Part shown: positions 21,298 through 31,601 of the stretch, one piece after another
Numbering within the stretch: position 1 is the first letter of the stretch
How the letters are laid out: the number at the start of each line of letters is the position of its first letter
Origin: Tribonema minus
Lineage: Eukaryota; Sar; Xanthophyceae; Tribonematales; Tribonemataceae
Direction: 5' to 3'
Assembly: GCA_017506865.1 (NCBI GenBank)
Contig: JAFCMP010000379.1
Coordinates: 620,001-684,000 of the forward strand
Length of the DNA: 64,000 bases
Translations under genes and position numbers: made by a program
The notes under the pieces: generated by a model
Told to the model about the DNA's origin: nothing
The model's database searches: none
Seen by the model: only the letters and a program-made list of their open reading frames with translations

Positions 21298-24200
21298 ATG
21301 GCCAACCCTGTGGTGTACTTCGACATGACCATCGGCGGCCAGCCGGCTGGCCGCATTGAGATGACGGTACGTGCTTCTGCTGTTGATTCGGATGCAATGC
21401 TCTGTAAGCTGTTCTGACTACGTCTTGCATGATGCTTGTCCTCACAGCTGCGCAAGGACGTGGTGCCCAACACCGCCGAAAACTTCAGGGCACTTTGCAC
21501 TGGCGAGAAGGTGTGTGGTGTTGTTGAGTGCGAAGTTCTGTTGGATTTGTGCCTGTTGTCTTAAAGATCAAAAGATCCAACTCGCGGCAAAGTACAGAAG
21601 TACATCGAACATTGTAGCTAAACAGTGTGATTCCACGCCTGCGTGTATGTTGTACTGCTTTCAACCAGTAACATGCAATTCCGGTGACCGGCTATTACAC
21701 GATCTCATGTGTTGAAGCCTCGTTGTGCGGATACGCGCTGAACGATCTTGGCATATGTTACCTTGGGCTGTTGGCATCGTCCACACACACGAGCAGCGGA
21801 TATTGGGCCATGTATAAGTCGTATCGGGTTGTGACATGCCGTGAATCACGAGAAACTGCTGTAGACGCGAGGGGCGCCAATGTTGATTCGCCACATTCTA
21901 GTGACGGACGCTCTTGGCGGACATGCTACTGCTTCTGTTTACTCGTTAACCCTCGTTAGAGTCTGGAATCGTGACCTTTCGCCGCGGCACTGGAGCCTAC
22001 AGGTGTCCGCAACAAACGAATTGGGCATTGCAGCTATGTGGCAGATCAAACCTTTGGTGATTCGCGAATGCTGGCTGTGACCTGCATTGATCATTTCTTA
22101 TGCTGTCGGCGCCCGACAAGGCACACAGCTTTACATGGCCACTATAGACGTGCTACTCAGAAGCATATGATTTGTGATGCACATTGCTTTCGAAGTGGAA
22201 ACCACATCTTCAAACTTGCCAACATCTGGACTTTGTACACCACTGCGTGATCTACATACACACCTCCGTGATCTTGCAAGCACTACCGTCTTGTCGATAA
22301 TCAAGGCCCGGGACGGTATTTTGGTACGTTTATACTACAGCAACAATAAGCACGTCCCCCCTTTCAGCGTCCAGCTGAGCGCGGAATGCATGTCGTGATG
22401 CTGCTAGCAGCTAGATAAGAGCCCCGCAGTAGCCTATGATGAACAGAGACAGCATTTGTTGCAGCCGCCTTCGATTTTTCAGGCCACAGATCCTCACAGC
22501 ATCTCCAGGAGGGCTCGAATGCTGAAAACCTATGAGAACTTCGATCAACTTCAAGCGTGACCCTGGCAAAGTCGGTGACGGCTGAATTCTCCGAGAGCAA
22601 TGCCCCTGGCGATGCAACCGAGCAGGAATCAAGTGCTGAGGACCTCACTTTAATTAGCGTCCCCCCTTTTAACTCGCCTCACAATAAGCACGTCCCCCCC
22701 CCCTTTTTACGCCAAGATCGAAATACCGTCCCGGGGCCTTAATTATCGACAAGACGATAACAGACTCAAGGATTGAGTGGTGGCATTGTACAGCCTAGCA
22801 CCGAATTTCCGGTGTTATTACATTCAGCAGCGCCTACTCGTAGGTCTGTCGGCGCATCTCACTCATAAGCACCAGGCTTTGTGTATTGTCAGACCCATTT
22901 TGTACAGCCAATTTCAAGCCGTGAACCCAAGCGTGAATTGCAGACCGCATCTGTGTAACGCTCTAGTTTACATGTGTAGCTAACGTAACGTCATTGGCAA
23001 CGCCCAGCGCAGGTACATTCCTTCCGCGAACCGCTTGTGGCACAGGCAGCAGCAGCTCGGAATCTCTAGCAGTCATGGCGCAGCACAGCCACTCTTGCCA
23101 TGCCTCTACGTGCTGAGTGACTCTTTGCGAGCAACCCTCATCACAAGCTCGGCGCGTATCGGGTGCAACTTTTCACATTTTTTCAAGACGTTCGCTGCAA
23201 TTTTGCTCGTACTGATGGTCAGGGCGTTGGCCGCATGGGCAAGGCCCTGCACTTCAAGGGCAGCAGCTTCCACCGTGTCATCACGGACTTTATGTGCCAG
23301 GGGGGTGACTTCACAAAAGGCAATGGCACTGGCGGCGAGAGCATCTATGGCGAGAAGTTCCGTGATGAGAACTTCACACTGAAGCACACTGGCCCTGGCA
23401 TTCTGAGGTGCGTACATGGCAGTATGGCACATGCATAATTACTTCCGAGTTTAGTGTAGTGAGCTCCAACAGTGTCAAGCACTGGCATACAAGCACTGGC
23501 ATATCAGAAAGTGTGTAGACAGGCAGGTTGAATGACAGTTGCATTGTGAGAATATGAGGTTAGTTTCATACATCGGAAAAAAAAATTCCGCACCTTTGTG
23601 ACTTAAAAACAACAAACACCAGTGGATTTAATGAGAACTTGAAGAATTTCACATTGTTGACTATTGCATCTCTTGTAAATGTATTAGGCCCCTGTTGTTA
23701 TTACTACAGTAGTGAGGCCTGGGGATTCTACACACTGCGAACAAGTGAGGGCTGGTGATTGCTCGTACTTTGAATCTGTCAATTTGTGGATTATTCAAGT
23801 GCATGGGTACCAGAATTCGCGAGAATGTCAAATCCATGGCAACTGCACTGAAGCTGTTTTATATCGAGGACGTTAATCATGGCAAATTTATTGGAGCTGT
23901 TGGTACGACAAGTGACAATTGGTTTACTTTGCAGTGTCAGAGATGTGACCAGGATGGTGCAGCAATGTTGCTGTGACTTGCGATTGTACCGTAGATCACG
24001 GAGTATAAAACCCCCCTCTTGTATAAGACCCCCCTCTTGTATAAGACCCCCCCATCGTATACTGTAGTATAAGACCCCCCGTTTCCCTTGGGAGGTGTGT
24101 GTGTGTGCGCAAGACCGGGGGTACGCTGTATAAGACCGGGGGAAGCACGTGTTGTATAAGACCGGGGTTGTAGACAAAGGAACATGGCAGTTACGCAAAC

Positions 24201-25963
24201 TTCAAGTCGTTTCGGCATAATTCAGCGCGAGAGACAAGTTGTGGTGCAGTGCCAAAGCAGGTGGTGCGAACTGCGTTGCTGCGCAATGCCTCTGCAGCCG
24301 TGAGTTTGTAGTGTTCAGGGCGTGTTTGAACCAGGCGTGCTAGAAGAATAGAAGCTGCAGAACGTTCATCTAGGCCTGCTGCGTGCAGCAAGTGTGTGCT
24401 TGCTGTATATGTCATGCGATACCATGCTACTGCAGCCATACACGCGCATGCAAGATGGGGGGTATGTTGTATAAGACCCCCCCCCCCCCCATAGAAGACC
24501 CCCGTCTTCCAAACACGGGCCTCGCAGCGTGCTAAGACGTGGGGGGGGTATACTCCGTGATCTACGGTACTCACACTTTCTCCAGCAACACTCCAGAAGA
24601 ACCCGGTCCACACAGCAGTTTATCAATCTCAGTTCGCCTTGACTGAGTTGATTCACCGGATAGCAGTAGCTTTTAACAGCAAGACAAATTAATCATTACT
24701 TGGATTTCAAAGGCTGCAGTGGGGATTTTAGTGTAGAGTCATCTGCAAGGCCGCTTTGCAGTTGAGCAATCATTCTCGAGGCTACTGATTTGAAAATGAA
24801 AGTTCAGACATTTTGATTGCTGGTCCTGAGCAAGCAGTGCCTTACTTGTTGAGCATGGAGGAAGAACATTTTGGCGTATATCATGTTGTATCCGGCAGAG
24901 GCTTCAGCTATGCATGTTTCAGGATTGTGCATCTAAGCTACAGTAGGTAGTGCTGTTGTACCTGTACATTCTGAGATGAGCGCATTTGACTCCAACTAGT
25001 ATAACAAATAAATATGTGAGACGTTGCTTTGTCTTGTATGTATCTGATTCTTTCACGGTGTACATGACATACGTTGTGGCGTTGACGCATGCTAAATGAC
25101 CTCACATAATCCATTTTCTATGCTGTTGCTGTTGTTGAACTGTTTGTTGTCCTTCGGCGGTCTACAGCATGGCCAACGCAGGTGAGCAACTGCACTGCTT
25201 GAGAGTTCGTCTTCTCTGCGCACTTGATGACAGCAGCCAAACCCTTGCATTACTTGTGATGAACTGACACTTTCTTTGTCCTACCACTCATGTGTGTCAT
25301 AACTCTCAGTAGCAAGCGTGATCATGTGTCAATGAGGGCATGGTGCATCTGCAATGTATACGCAAATTGTGTACAAATCAAGCCACGACATCAGCAAGCA
25401 CGACCACCAAGTACTGATTATCTGAAAGGGCGTCAATGTGCTGCTTTATGAGTGCACGCTCATATTCCCAAGTTGGTGCACAGTAGATGGCTTCACTGTG
25501 TTGCGCAGAAATGTTTCGTCCTACAGTTGCATGACAGGCATTTCTCCTGAGCTCTCTCTGCTGACGATAGTCAATATGCGCAAGACTGACATTTGCGAGT
25601 CATCGATGTTTCTTTGTGAGTTGGGCAAGCATGAGTGCAAAGTGGCGTGCCCAGCCATCATTTTGTCACTGCTGCGTAAAGCCCTGTGGTGGACGTGTGC
25701 ATTCAACTTGCTCCTGGAGATGCGATCAGGCATGGTTGGTGATTGTTGGCTTGCTTCGTGTCCACTTGCACGCAGGCCCCAACACCAACGGCAGCCAGTT
25801 CTTCTTGTGTACCGTGCCCACGCCCTGGCTGGACGGGAAGCACTGCGTGTTTGGTTCAGTGACCAAGGGCATGGAGGTGGTCAGGGCCATTGAAGCCGTT
25901 GGCTCCTCTTCGGGCAAGACCTCCAAGCCCGTTGTGATTGCCGACTGCGGCCAGCTGTCCTGA
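21298..25963 (+). CDS. Cytosolic cyclophilin-type peptidyl-prolyl cis-trans isomerase
   Basis: Five exons (21298-21366, 21448-21510, 23223-23407, 25168-25181, 25776-25963) splice at GT-AG sites into 172 residues, the usual length of plant and algal single-domain cyclophilins. It catalyses cis-trans isomerisation of prolyl bonds and is the cyclosporin-binding protein. The active-site set is complete: [27 protein letters not shown], and PWLDGKH with the Trp that sets cyclosporin binding. The loop [14 protein letters not shown] contains the plant-type insertion, and cysteines of the plant redox pair positions appear in RALCTGEK and ADCGQLS. There is no signal peptide or ER tail, so it should be cytosolic. 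The fourth exon is only 14 nt long. Introns of 1.7 kb before and after exon 3 each carry a MITE. Confidence 0.97.
22286..22757. mobile_element. MITE 1, TA-flanked, in cyclophilin intron 2
   Basis: A 472-bp element lies between TA dinucleotides at 22284-22285 and 22758-22759. Its ends are inverted repeats of about 40 bp (cgtcttgtcgataa...ggcccgggacggtatt on the left, complement on the right with one extra C and few mismatches). The inner part contains three copies of a gcgtcccccc/gcacgtcccccc motif and no coding frame. TA target sites point to the Tc1/mariner group, by inference. Confidence 0.8.
23989..24567. mobile_element. MITE 2, TA-flanked, in cyclophilin intron 3
   Basis: A 22-bp perfect inverted repeat, gtaccgtagatcacggagta plus ta, occupies 23986-24007 and 24549-24570; with TA as target site the element is about 579 bp. 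Inside, the word tataagaccccc or tataagaccgggg occurs at least six times, clustered near both ends. No coding frame is present. Confidence 0.82.
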
Positions 25964-26997
25964 GGGTGTCTGCCATAATGGCCGTGTTCCACACTCTTAT
26001 TTGTTGCCAGCACGGCACGGTCATTGATTGATTGCGGAATGCGCCCGGCATAATGGTCGTGTTTTGCACACCATGCTTGTTGCAAGCATCAGGAGGCCAG
26101 TGAGCCATCGTCCTGCAAGTCTGTATTAGCAAAGAAAACCATTGCCAGCAAAGTGTGCTAGCAGCACTATCCATTGCACTGGAACCACACGGCACGAGAA
26201 AGATGAATGAGACTGTTGCACTTGCAGTGGTTATGGTATTGGGTGTCTGCATGCTCTGGAGGTATTTGATGAGTGTACATGCTTCTGCGACAGGTGATGG
26301 ACGTAGAACACGACGGCCTGTGTGAAAGCACGGTTCCCATGTGTGCTTGGCAACGAGGGGTATATTGGGTGATTGTCACATGCAATGATGGTACAGCATG
26401 CATCCCCTTCTATGCTTCATGCATGAGATGTGATTATTTGTACTCCTCACATGTTGCATATTGCCCATCATGCTCATTCGCAAGCAACTGATGCGGAAAA
26501 AGCAGTGCATGGTCAGTAAAGGATTAGGAGGTTTTGATTGTTATCATTGCTCGAGTGCAATGTGATGCAAACCTCAATCTCGACTGGTCAATCCGTTGGC
26601 TTCGCAGTGATCCTGAACCAGGGTCGCAACTCCACATGACCCTGCCAGGCGTGAACAGCCATTCAAGCAGAAATCAGTGAAGTTCATGACAAATGAATGA
26701 ATGACATGCAATGCCACGAGACTGCGGCAGCACCTGCCGAGCCACTTCAGGGTTCCCACACGTGCTCAGTACACTACAGTTTTGCTTTCGCTTGAAGCCT
26801 GGCTGAATGTGTGAGGGTGCAGTCTCATCCACATGAAACGCAAGAGACATGCAGTGACAATTTTGACACAACCAGGAACAAGCATGCGGTCCAACGTGCC
26901 CAAGCACACTCATTGAGCTGTGCCTCTAAGAGGGTTTAGAATAATATCATCAGTACTTGGCAATCATTGTTCAAGTCACAGGCACCACTTGACAGCA
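25964..26997. other. Convergent intergenic region (cyclophilin / peroxiredoxin 3' ends)
   Basis: About 1 kb between two stop codons that face each other. It contains a short degenerate duplication (ccataatggccgtgttccaca near 25973 and gcataatggtcgtgttttgcaca near 26049). No gene, RNA or clear polyadenylation signal was recognised. Confidence 0.5.
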
Positions 26998-29900
26998 TCA
27001 AGAGTATTCTAGCCATATGTACTTCGAAGTATCAATTCTATGCGTCGACCGCCGGAACAACACTGGGTGCAGCACGCCAACATGACAAATTCCCACAATA
27101 ATTGCAATGACCGCGAGTCAATACTTGCCTTTGGAAACATGTCTGCCACCATGTTGTGTGGCACGTTGGCGCCTATGAAAACATCCTCGCCCTCCTTCCA
27201 ATTTGCCGGCACTCCAACTTGGTGAAATGTAGCCAGCTGCAGCAGAGTCAATGCAGAGGGGTGGTAGCTTTGTCATTACATTAACATTTGCATAGGACAT
27301 TGCCTGACTCCTTAATAGTCAACACACAGCAGGGAAGTGCAGATGGCTTGCAATCAGGTGAGATACCTCCCGAGCGCTGAAAAAGCCTGTGCTGGTAGAC
27401 ATGTGGTTGAAACCAACTTATCTGGAGCAGCGCTTGAGGAACTCGGCAGGTATGTAACGCTTGAGAACATGGCAAGGGGTTGGACAGGATCTCGAAAGGA
27501 TGCACATCCAGGGCAGTGGCAGTGCAGAGCGGCATGTGCAGCCACGAATTGACTGCTTTGTGCAGCAGGGCAGGCTAGCACAGTGCGAAGGGGTCGATCA
27601 ATATGGAACGTTGCTTTGAACCTGTAAGTGGACCTTGGGACAGTTAGCACGTCACCTGGTGAAAACATGTTCTTAGGTTGACAGCAGAATTGATCGCACA
27701 ATTGTTGGAAGAAAAAGCAGTCTCTCATTCAAATGTGTGCATGAGACACAATGCGTTGAACAGTATTGGTTGGCGCAAGAGTCACAGGTACGACTTCTGA
27801 CCACCACGTGCCACTGAACAATCTTGCAACGCGCAGGGGTGGTTGCAAGATCCACACCAACGAAGCCCCCTTGTGCACTCACATCACAATACATTCTGGT
27901 GGCTGCGCTGACATCCCAGTCATACTTCAGATAGCTTACCCCTCAACAAATTTGACTGACCTGTAAGGCATCCATAGCCCGCAATGCCTCGTAGAAGTTG
28001 CAGCCCACCACAGCAGGATACTGCATCATTAGCCGCACCCTCTTGTCTAATGAACAAGCAAACAAAAATTGCGCATGATGTGAAAACCCCGCACTCATAA
28101 TATTCTTCTTCCGTGAGTTCGTAAATGGTGAACGTAGCTCATGCATACATCAATTCAGCAGCAGCATGACAATGCAACCAAGCCAAATTCGTCGAGAATT
28201 GATTACATGCTAGATAGCGACCAAAGCCGGCAACTTTGCGTTGTTGTGACGATTTCACGCATTTCACTTCCATGCGGCATGCACTTAATTCATGCCAGGC
28301 GTACTGTGCACGAACGATGGTAAGCATTAGGGTGATGTGGCACACCAGTTGGAGCATAAAGTGATTGCGCACAGCGCTTGCCCATTTTTGGGCGATCATG
28401 CCCGCTGGCCTTTTCTGTGCTGTGGCTATTTTGCAAAAACCTGAAGTACATTCAAGCTTTGCAAGCGGAAACATCGTTGGCTTAAAAGTCAAGGCACACA
28501 CAAGCACGCATAAAGGCTAGCACGCAGCAGACAGCCAGTAATGCAAACACACACACACACACACACATGCGTGCGCGCACACGCAAGATTACTGGTGGTG
28601 TGGGCAATCACAGCAGGTGCACGTGGGATTGGCAGTGTCTCAGGCATGCCTGCTATCGCAGTTATCGCAGGAAGTTAAGGCGCTCGTCCTTGCGGGCACG
28701 GACATGCTGAACTCTTGAATCGTATGTGACAGTCGCACATGCTTTGGCAGCGAGCACTAACTCATCTCTCACCTCCGGCCCAACCTTAAAGGCGCAAACA
28801 AAGCGTTCATCCACGCTGTTGCGGCGCGAGCAACTCCTGAGTCTGGCCTAGCGTACCCAAACAGGATAATTCACTGTTCAGATCCTTGCACAATGAGGTA
28901 TTTGTTGCAGACTTCCACGCCAGAGGCCAACACTGATGCCTCCTATCTTTGTGAGCTGCTGCAACTGTGGTGTACAATGTGTGGGCCTCAAGTACACACA
29001 CACTGCAGAGTATGTGCAATCCTGCTTTTGACAGAAGCTCTTCAGCTTCATCATGAACAATTTGTGCCATCCATGTCATGTTGTGATGCTTCATATTTCC
29101 TGTACCAGACTCCCGCATGGTTTCTTACCTAGGTCGATGAGGTATAAAGTGGTTTGAGGCAGAAATCCCTGGTTGCCTTCCGCAGCAGCACTGCAGGCAG
29201 CCAAGAGTAACGCTGCTTTAATATCGGAACATGGGCAGCGACGGACATGAGTGTCACCATAGTTTAGCGTGGCAAGTCATGTTGCATATCATGGGTGTGT
29301 CAAGGAGCACTGTGAAGGAGGCATTTGACGGAAGGCGTTGAAGAGCCTGCAATCTCTGGCGGAAACGAGCACAACGCAATGCATCACAGTACACCTGACG
29401 ACAATGGTGATCATCCCAATCACGCGGGAATTCCTTGAAATGTCAAGAATCTGTCATCCATGGGAGAAGCATACAGGGGGGTCACGATGTCAGAGCGCGC
29501 GATTTAAGAGCAGTCACAGTATACGAGCGGTCTGAACACGGGTCTGATCATTTCAAGAGCGATTTGGAAGTGATTGGGGCTGACCGCTCTGACACCATGT
29601 CGGCCTACAGCGCAGCGCTTCATGATCGATGCATGAACGGCGGCTTTTGTTAAACATTTATCGACGTACAAGCGTACCAAAGCGATATACAAATGGTGCC
29701 ACAGCTGCAGTCTGTGCGGTTGCTTTCGCTGCCGAGTTTGGCAACTTTAACAGAATTGGCATACTAAACCCCTACGTTCATTACTTCAAAGCCTCGTGCC
29801 TAGGGTTTGCGCCAACCTACTTGAGCCCCCCAGGGCGACTTAGGAGCAGTCACAATACAAGAGCCGTGAGGCTGGCTGAGGGATGGATACACTGTTACAT

Positions 29901-31341
29901 CGTGATCCCCCTGTAAGCCTTCTTCACATAATACATTACACTTGCGTAGACTGTATGATGAATCGTGTACATGACCAGTCCTCGTAAAGCATAGGGCGGT
30001 ACCAGTCCAGCACAAAGCAAGCGGTGTACTAGACGACAGTGGCTGCCGGTTTTTATCGCAATGCATTCACAGAAGGCAGCCCATCATGACATACAGCACA
30101 TGTGCATGTCCTCTGATTGGAAGCTACTTTTGATACTGCGGGGAGCTTCTCTGCAGCTAGTTGTTGTGTAAATTGAGAAGACGATATGCTGTGTATGCAT
30201 GCCTCCAATGAACCAATGACCCACCAATGAAAACAGCCAGCAGAGGCGCCTCACCGCTGTATGTTAGAGCCACAGCTCAGGCATCATGAAGTCAGAGATG
30301 CATGAGTTTGTATTTGTACCTCTTCATGCCAAGGCCAGCCAGCACTTCCCCTGTTGCATCTGCTACAATAGGAAATGAAACTTGGCATGCCTGCAGCTCC
30401 TGCGCAAAAGGCAATTGAACAGATGCAAACAAGTCAGGGAACAGAGGAGACTAGGGCACAATGAGTGGCTCAGCTCAAGATGTGCCACAAGGTCAGCTGT
30501 GCGCAACGGTAAAACACGATGGTGTATAGCATGTGCGTGCTGCCTCAAAATCTGCATCGACTTCAGCTGCAAGTTGATGGCAGCATGGCGACACATGCAC
30601 AGCACGCACCACGCACACCACCATAGATAGCTGCGGTCATTTTACTTTGACAGCTCTTCATGGTCGCATGAGCCAAAAATGCGCTATGCACAGTTTTGGA
30701 CACCATGCATTGACGAGGCGCTGGTGGATAGAGCCAGCTCTCGTGCTGCGATTTCACAGTTGGAGTTGTTTGACAAGCGAGTGAGTACACTGTGCTGCAA
30801 TGATTGCATATTGTGTCCTGGAAAACACCTTGGCTTCCATGTCAAACGTTCTGCATGAACCAAATACAGAATGAAGCAAGTCACTGCGTGGCAGAGTGGC
30901 CATCATGCAGAACAGCACCTGTGTGTCCCTCACGAATGATCGGATTGTCGACGTAGAGCTTCCTGTGACCGCAAGTACTTTGCAGTTCCGAGCCTCGAAT
31001 TCATCGCCGAGCTTCGACAGCATCCTGATGCCATGAGCAAAAGCAGCAGACAGAGCGTGAGCACCTTGCACACGGACGAATGAGTCACACTATCAGCCTA
31101 CGCCAGCACGCGTAGTCACTGACCCGATTTCTGAACATGCCACGGCGTCGTTTGCTCGTGGAAAAGCCAGCAGCAGCCCCCAGTTGCCGTCTATGTAGTC
31201 GTGTAGATCGATCTGCGTCACAAGGAAAGAAACGGATCAGCACAGTGCTGCAGTCGCTGCAGTCATCAGAAACAGATTACATACCGTCCCAATGTGGCTA
31301 TCTGCGATGAATGCGGGCACTTCGTCGCCGAGCAACAACAT
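26998..31341 (-). CDS. 1-Cys peroxiredoxin (Prx6 type) with altered active-site motif
   Basis: Eight exons (31341-31285, 31212-31124, 31024-30919, 30399-30320, 30028-30003, 28046-27961, 27236-27125, 27062-26998) join in phase into 206 codons. The family is clear: MLLLGDEVPAFIADSHIG at the N-terminus, IDLHDYIDGNWGLLLAFP, GMLSKLGDEFEARNCKVLAV, VSFPIVADATGEVLAGLGM, DKRVRLMMQYPAVVGCNF, and VGVPANWKEGEDVFIG near the end. Such proteins reduce peroxides with one reactive cysteine. Here the canonical FTPVCTTE site reads ANDAVACSE: the only cysteine (C45) is one position late and the conserved Thr is absent. The 26-nt exon 5 and the last splice (GT donor at 27124 preferred over an overlapping GC donor) are the weakest calls. 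The gene is head to head with the TMBIM-like gene. Confidence 0.88.
28546..28568. repeat. (CA)n microsatellite
   Basis: An uninterrupted CA run of about 23 bp, followed by a GC-rich alternating tract (tgcgtgcgcgcacacgc). It lies within peroxiredoxin intron 5. Confidence 0.9.
29474..29913. mobile_element. MITE 3, TA-flanked, in peroxiredoxin intron 5
   Basis: A 440-bp element between TA dinucleotides (29472-29473 and 29914-29915). Its termini caggggggtcacgatgt and acatcgtgatccccctg are inverted repeats with 16 of 17 matches. No coding capacity is seen. The agcagtcaca motif near both ends (29507 and 29845) is direct, not inverted. Confidence 0.72.
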
Positions 31342-31601
31342 GGGGGCCTGCCTATGCCTGCCTTATTGCCTGAGAGCTCTGTGTCTGTGTTTCTCCAACT
31401 GTTTTCTCCAACAACTTCATCTCCGACTTCAACGTCACGGTAAGAATAAATGTAAGCATAAAAGCTGAAGCGTGGTTCACCTGCTGAGAGATCAGCATCC
31501 AAAAGTTGTCGGCATTGAGATCTTGGGCCGTAAAACAGCAGTATCAGCAGCAGCAAGCCGTGTTCTGGTCTGTGTACGTACGTACCGAAGCGTGAAATTT
31601 C
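31342..31601. promoter_or_regulatory. Compact bidirectional promoter region
   Basis: Only 260 bp lie between the ATG of the peroxiredoxin (minus) and the ATG of the TMBIM-like gene (plus), so both promoters and leaders must overlap or abut here. No TATA box is evident. Shared regulation of an antioxidant enzyme and a stress-type membrane protein is possible but is only an inference from position. Confidence 0.6.

Noticed and set aside
30003-30028. Alternative reading of peroxiredoxin exon 5 as TACFVLD
   Set aside because: It looks more like the family, but its phase would create a stop on joining to the next exon; the in-phase reading was kept with a caution.
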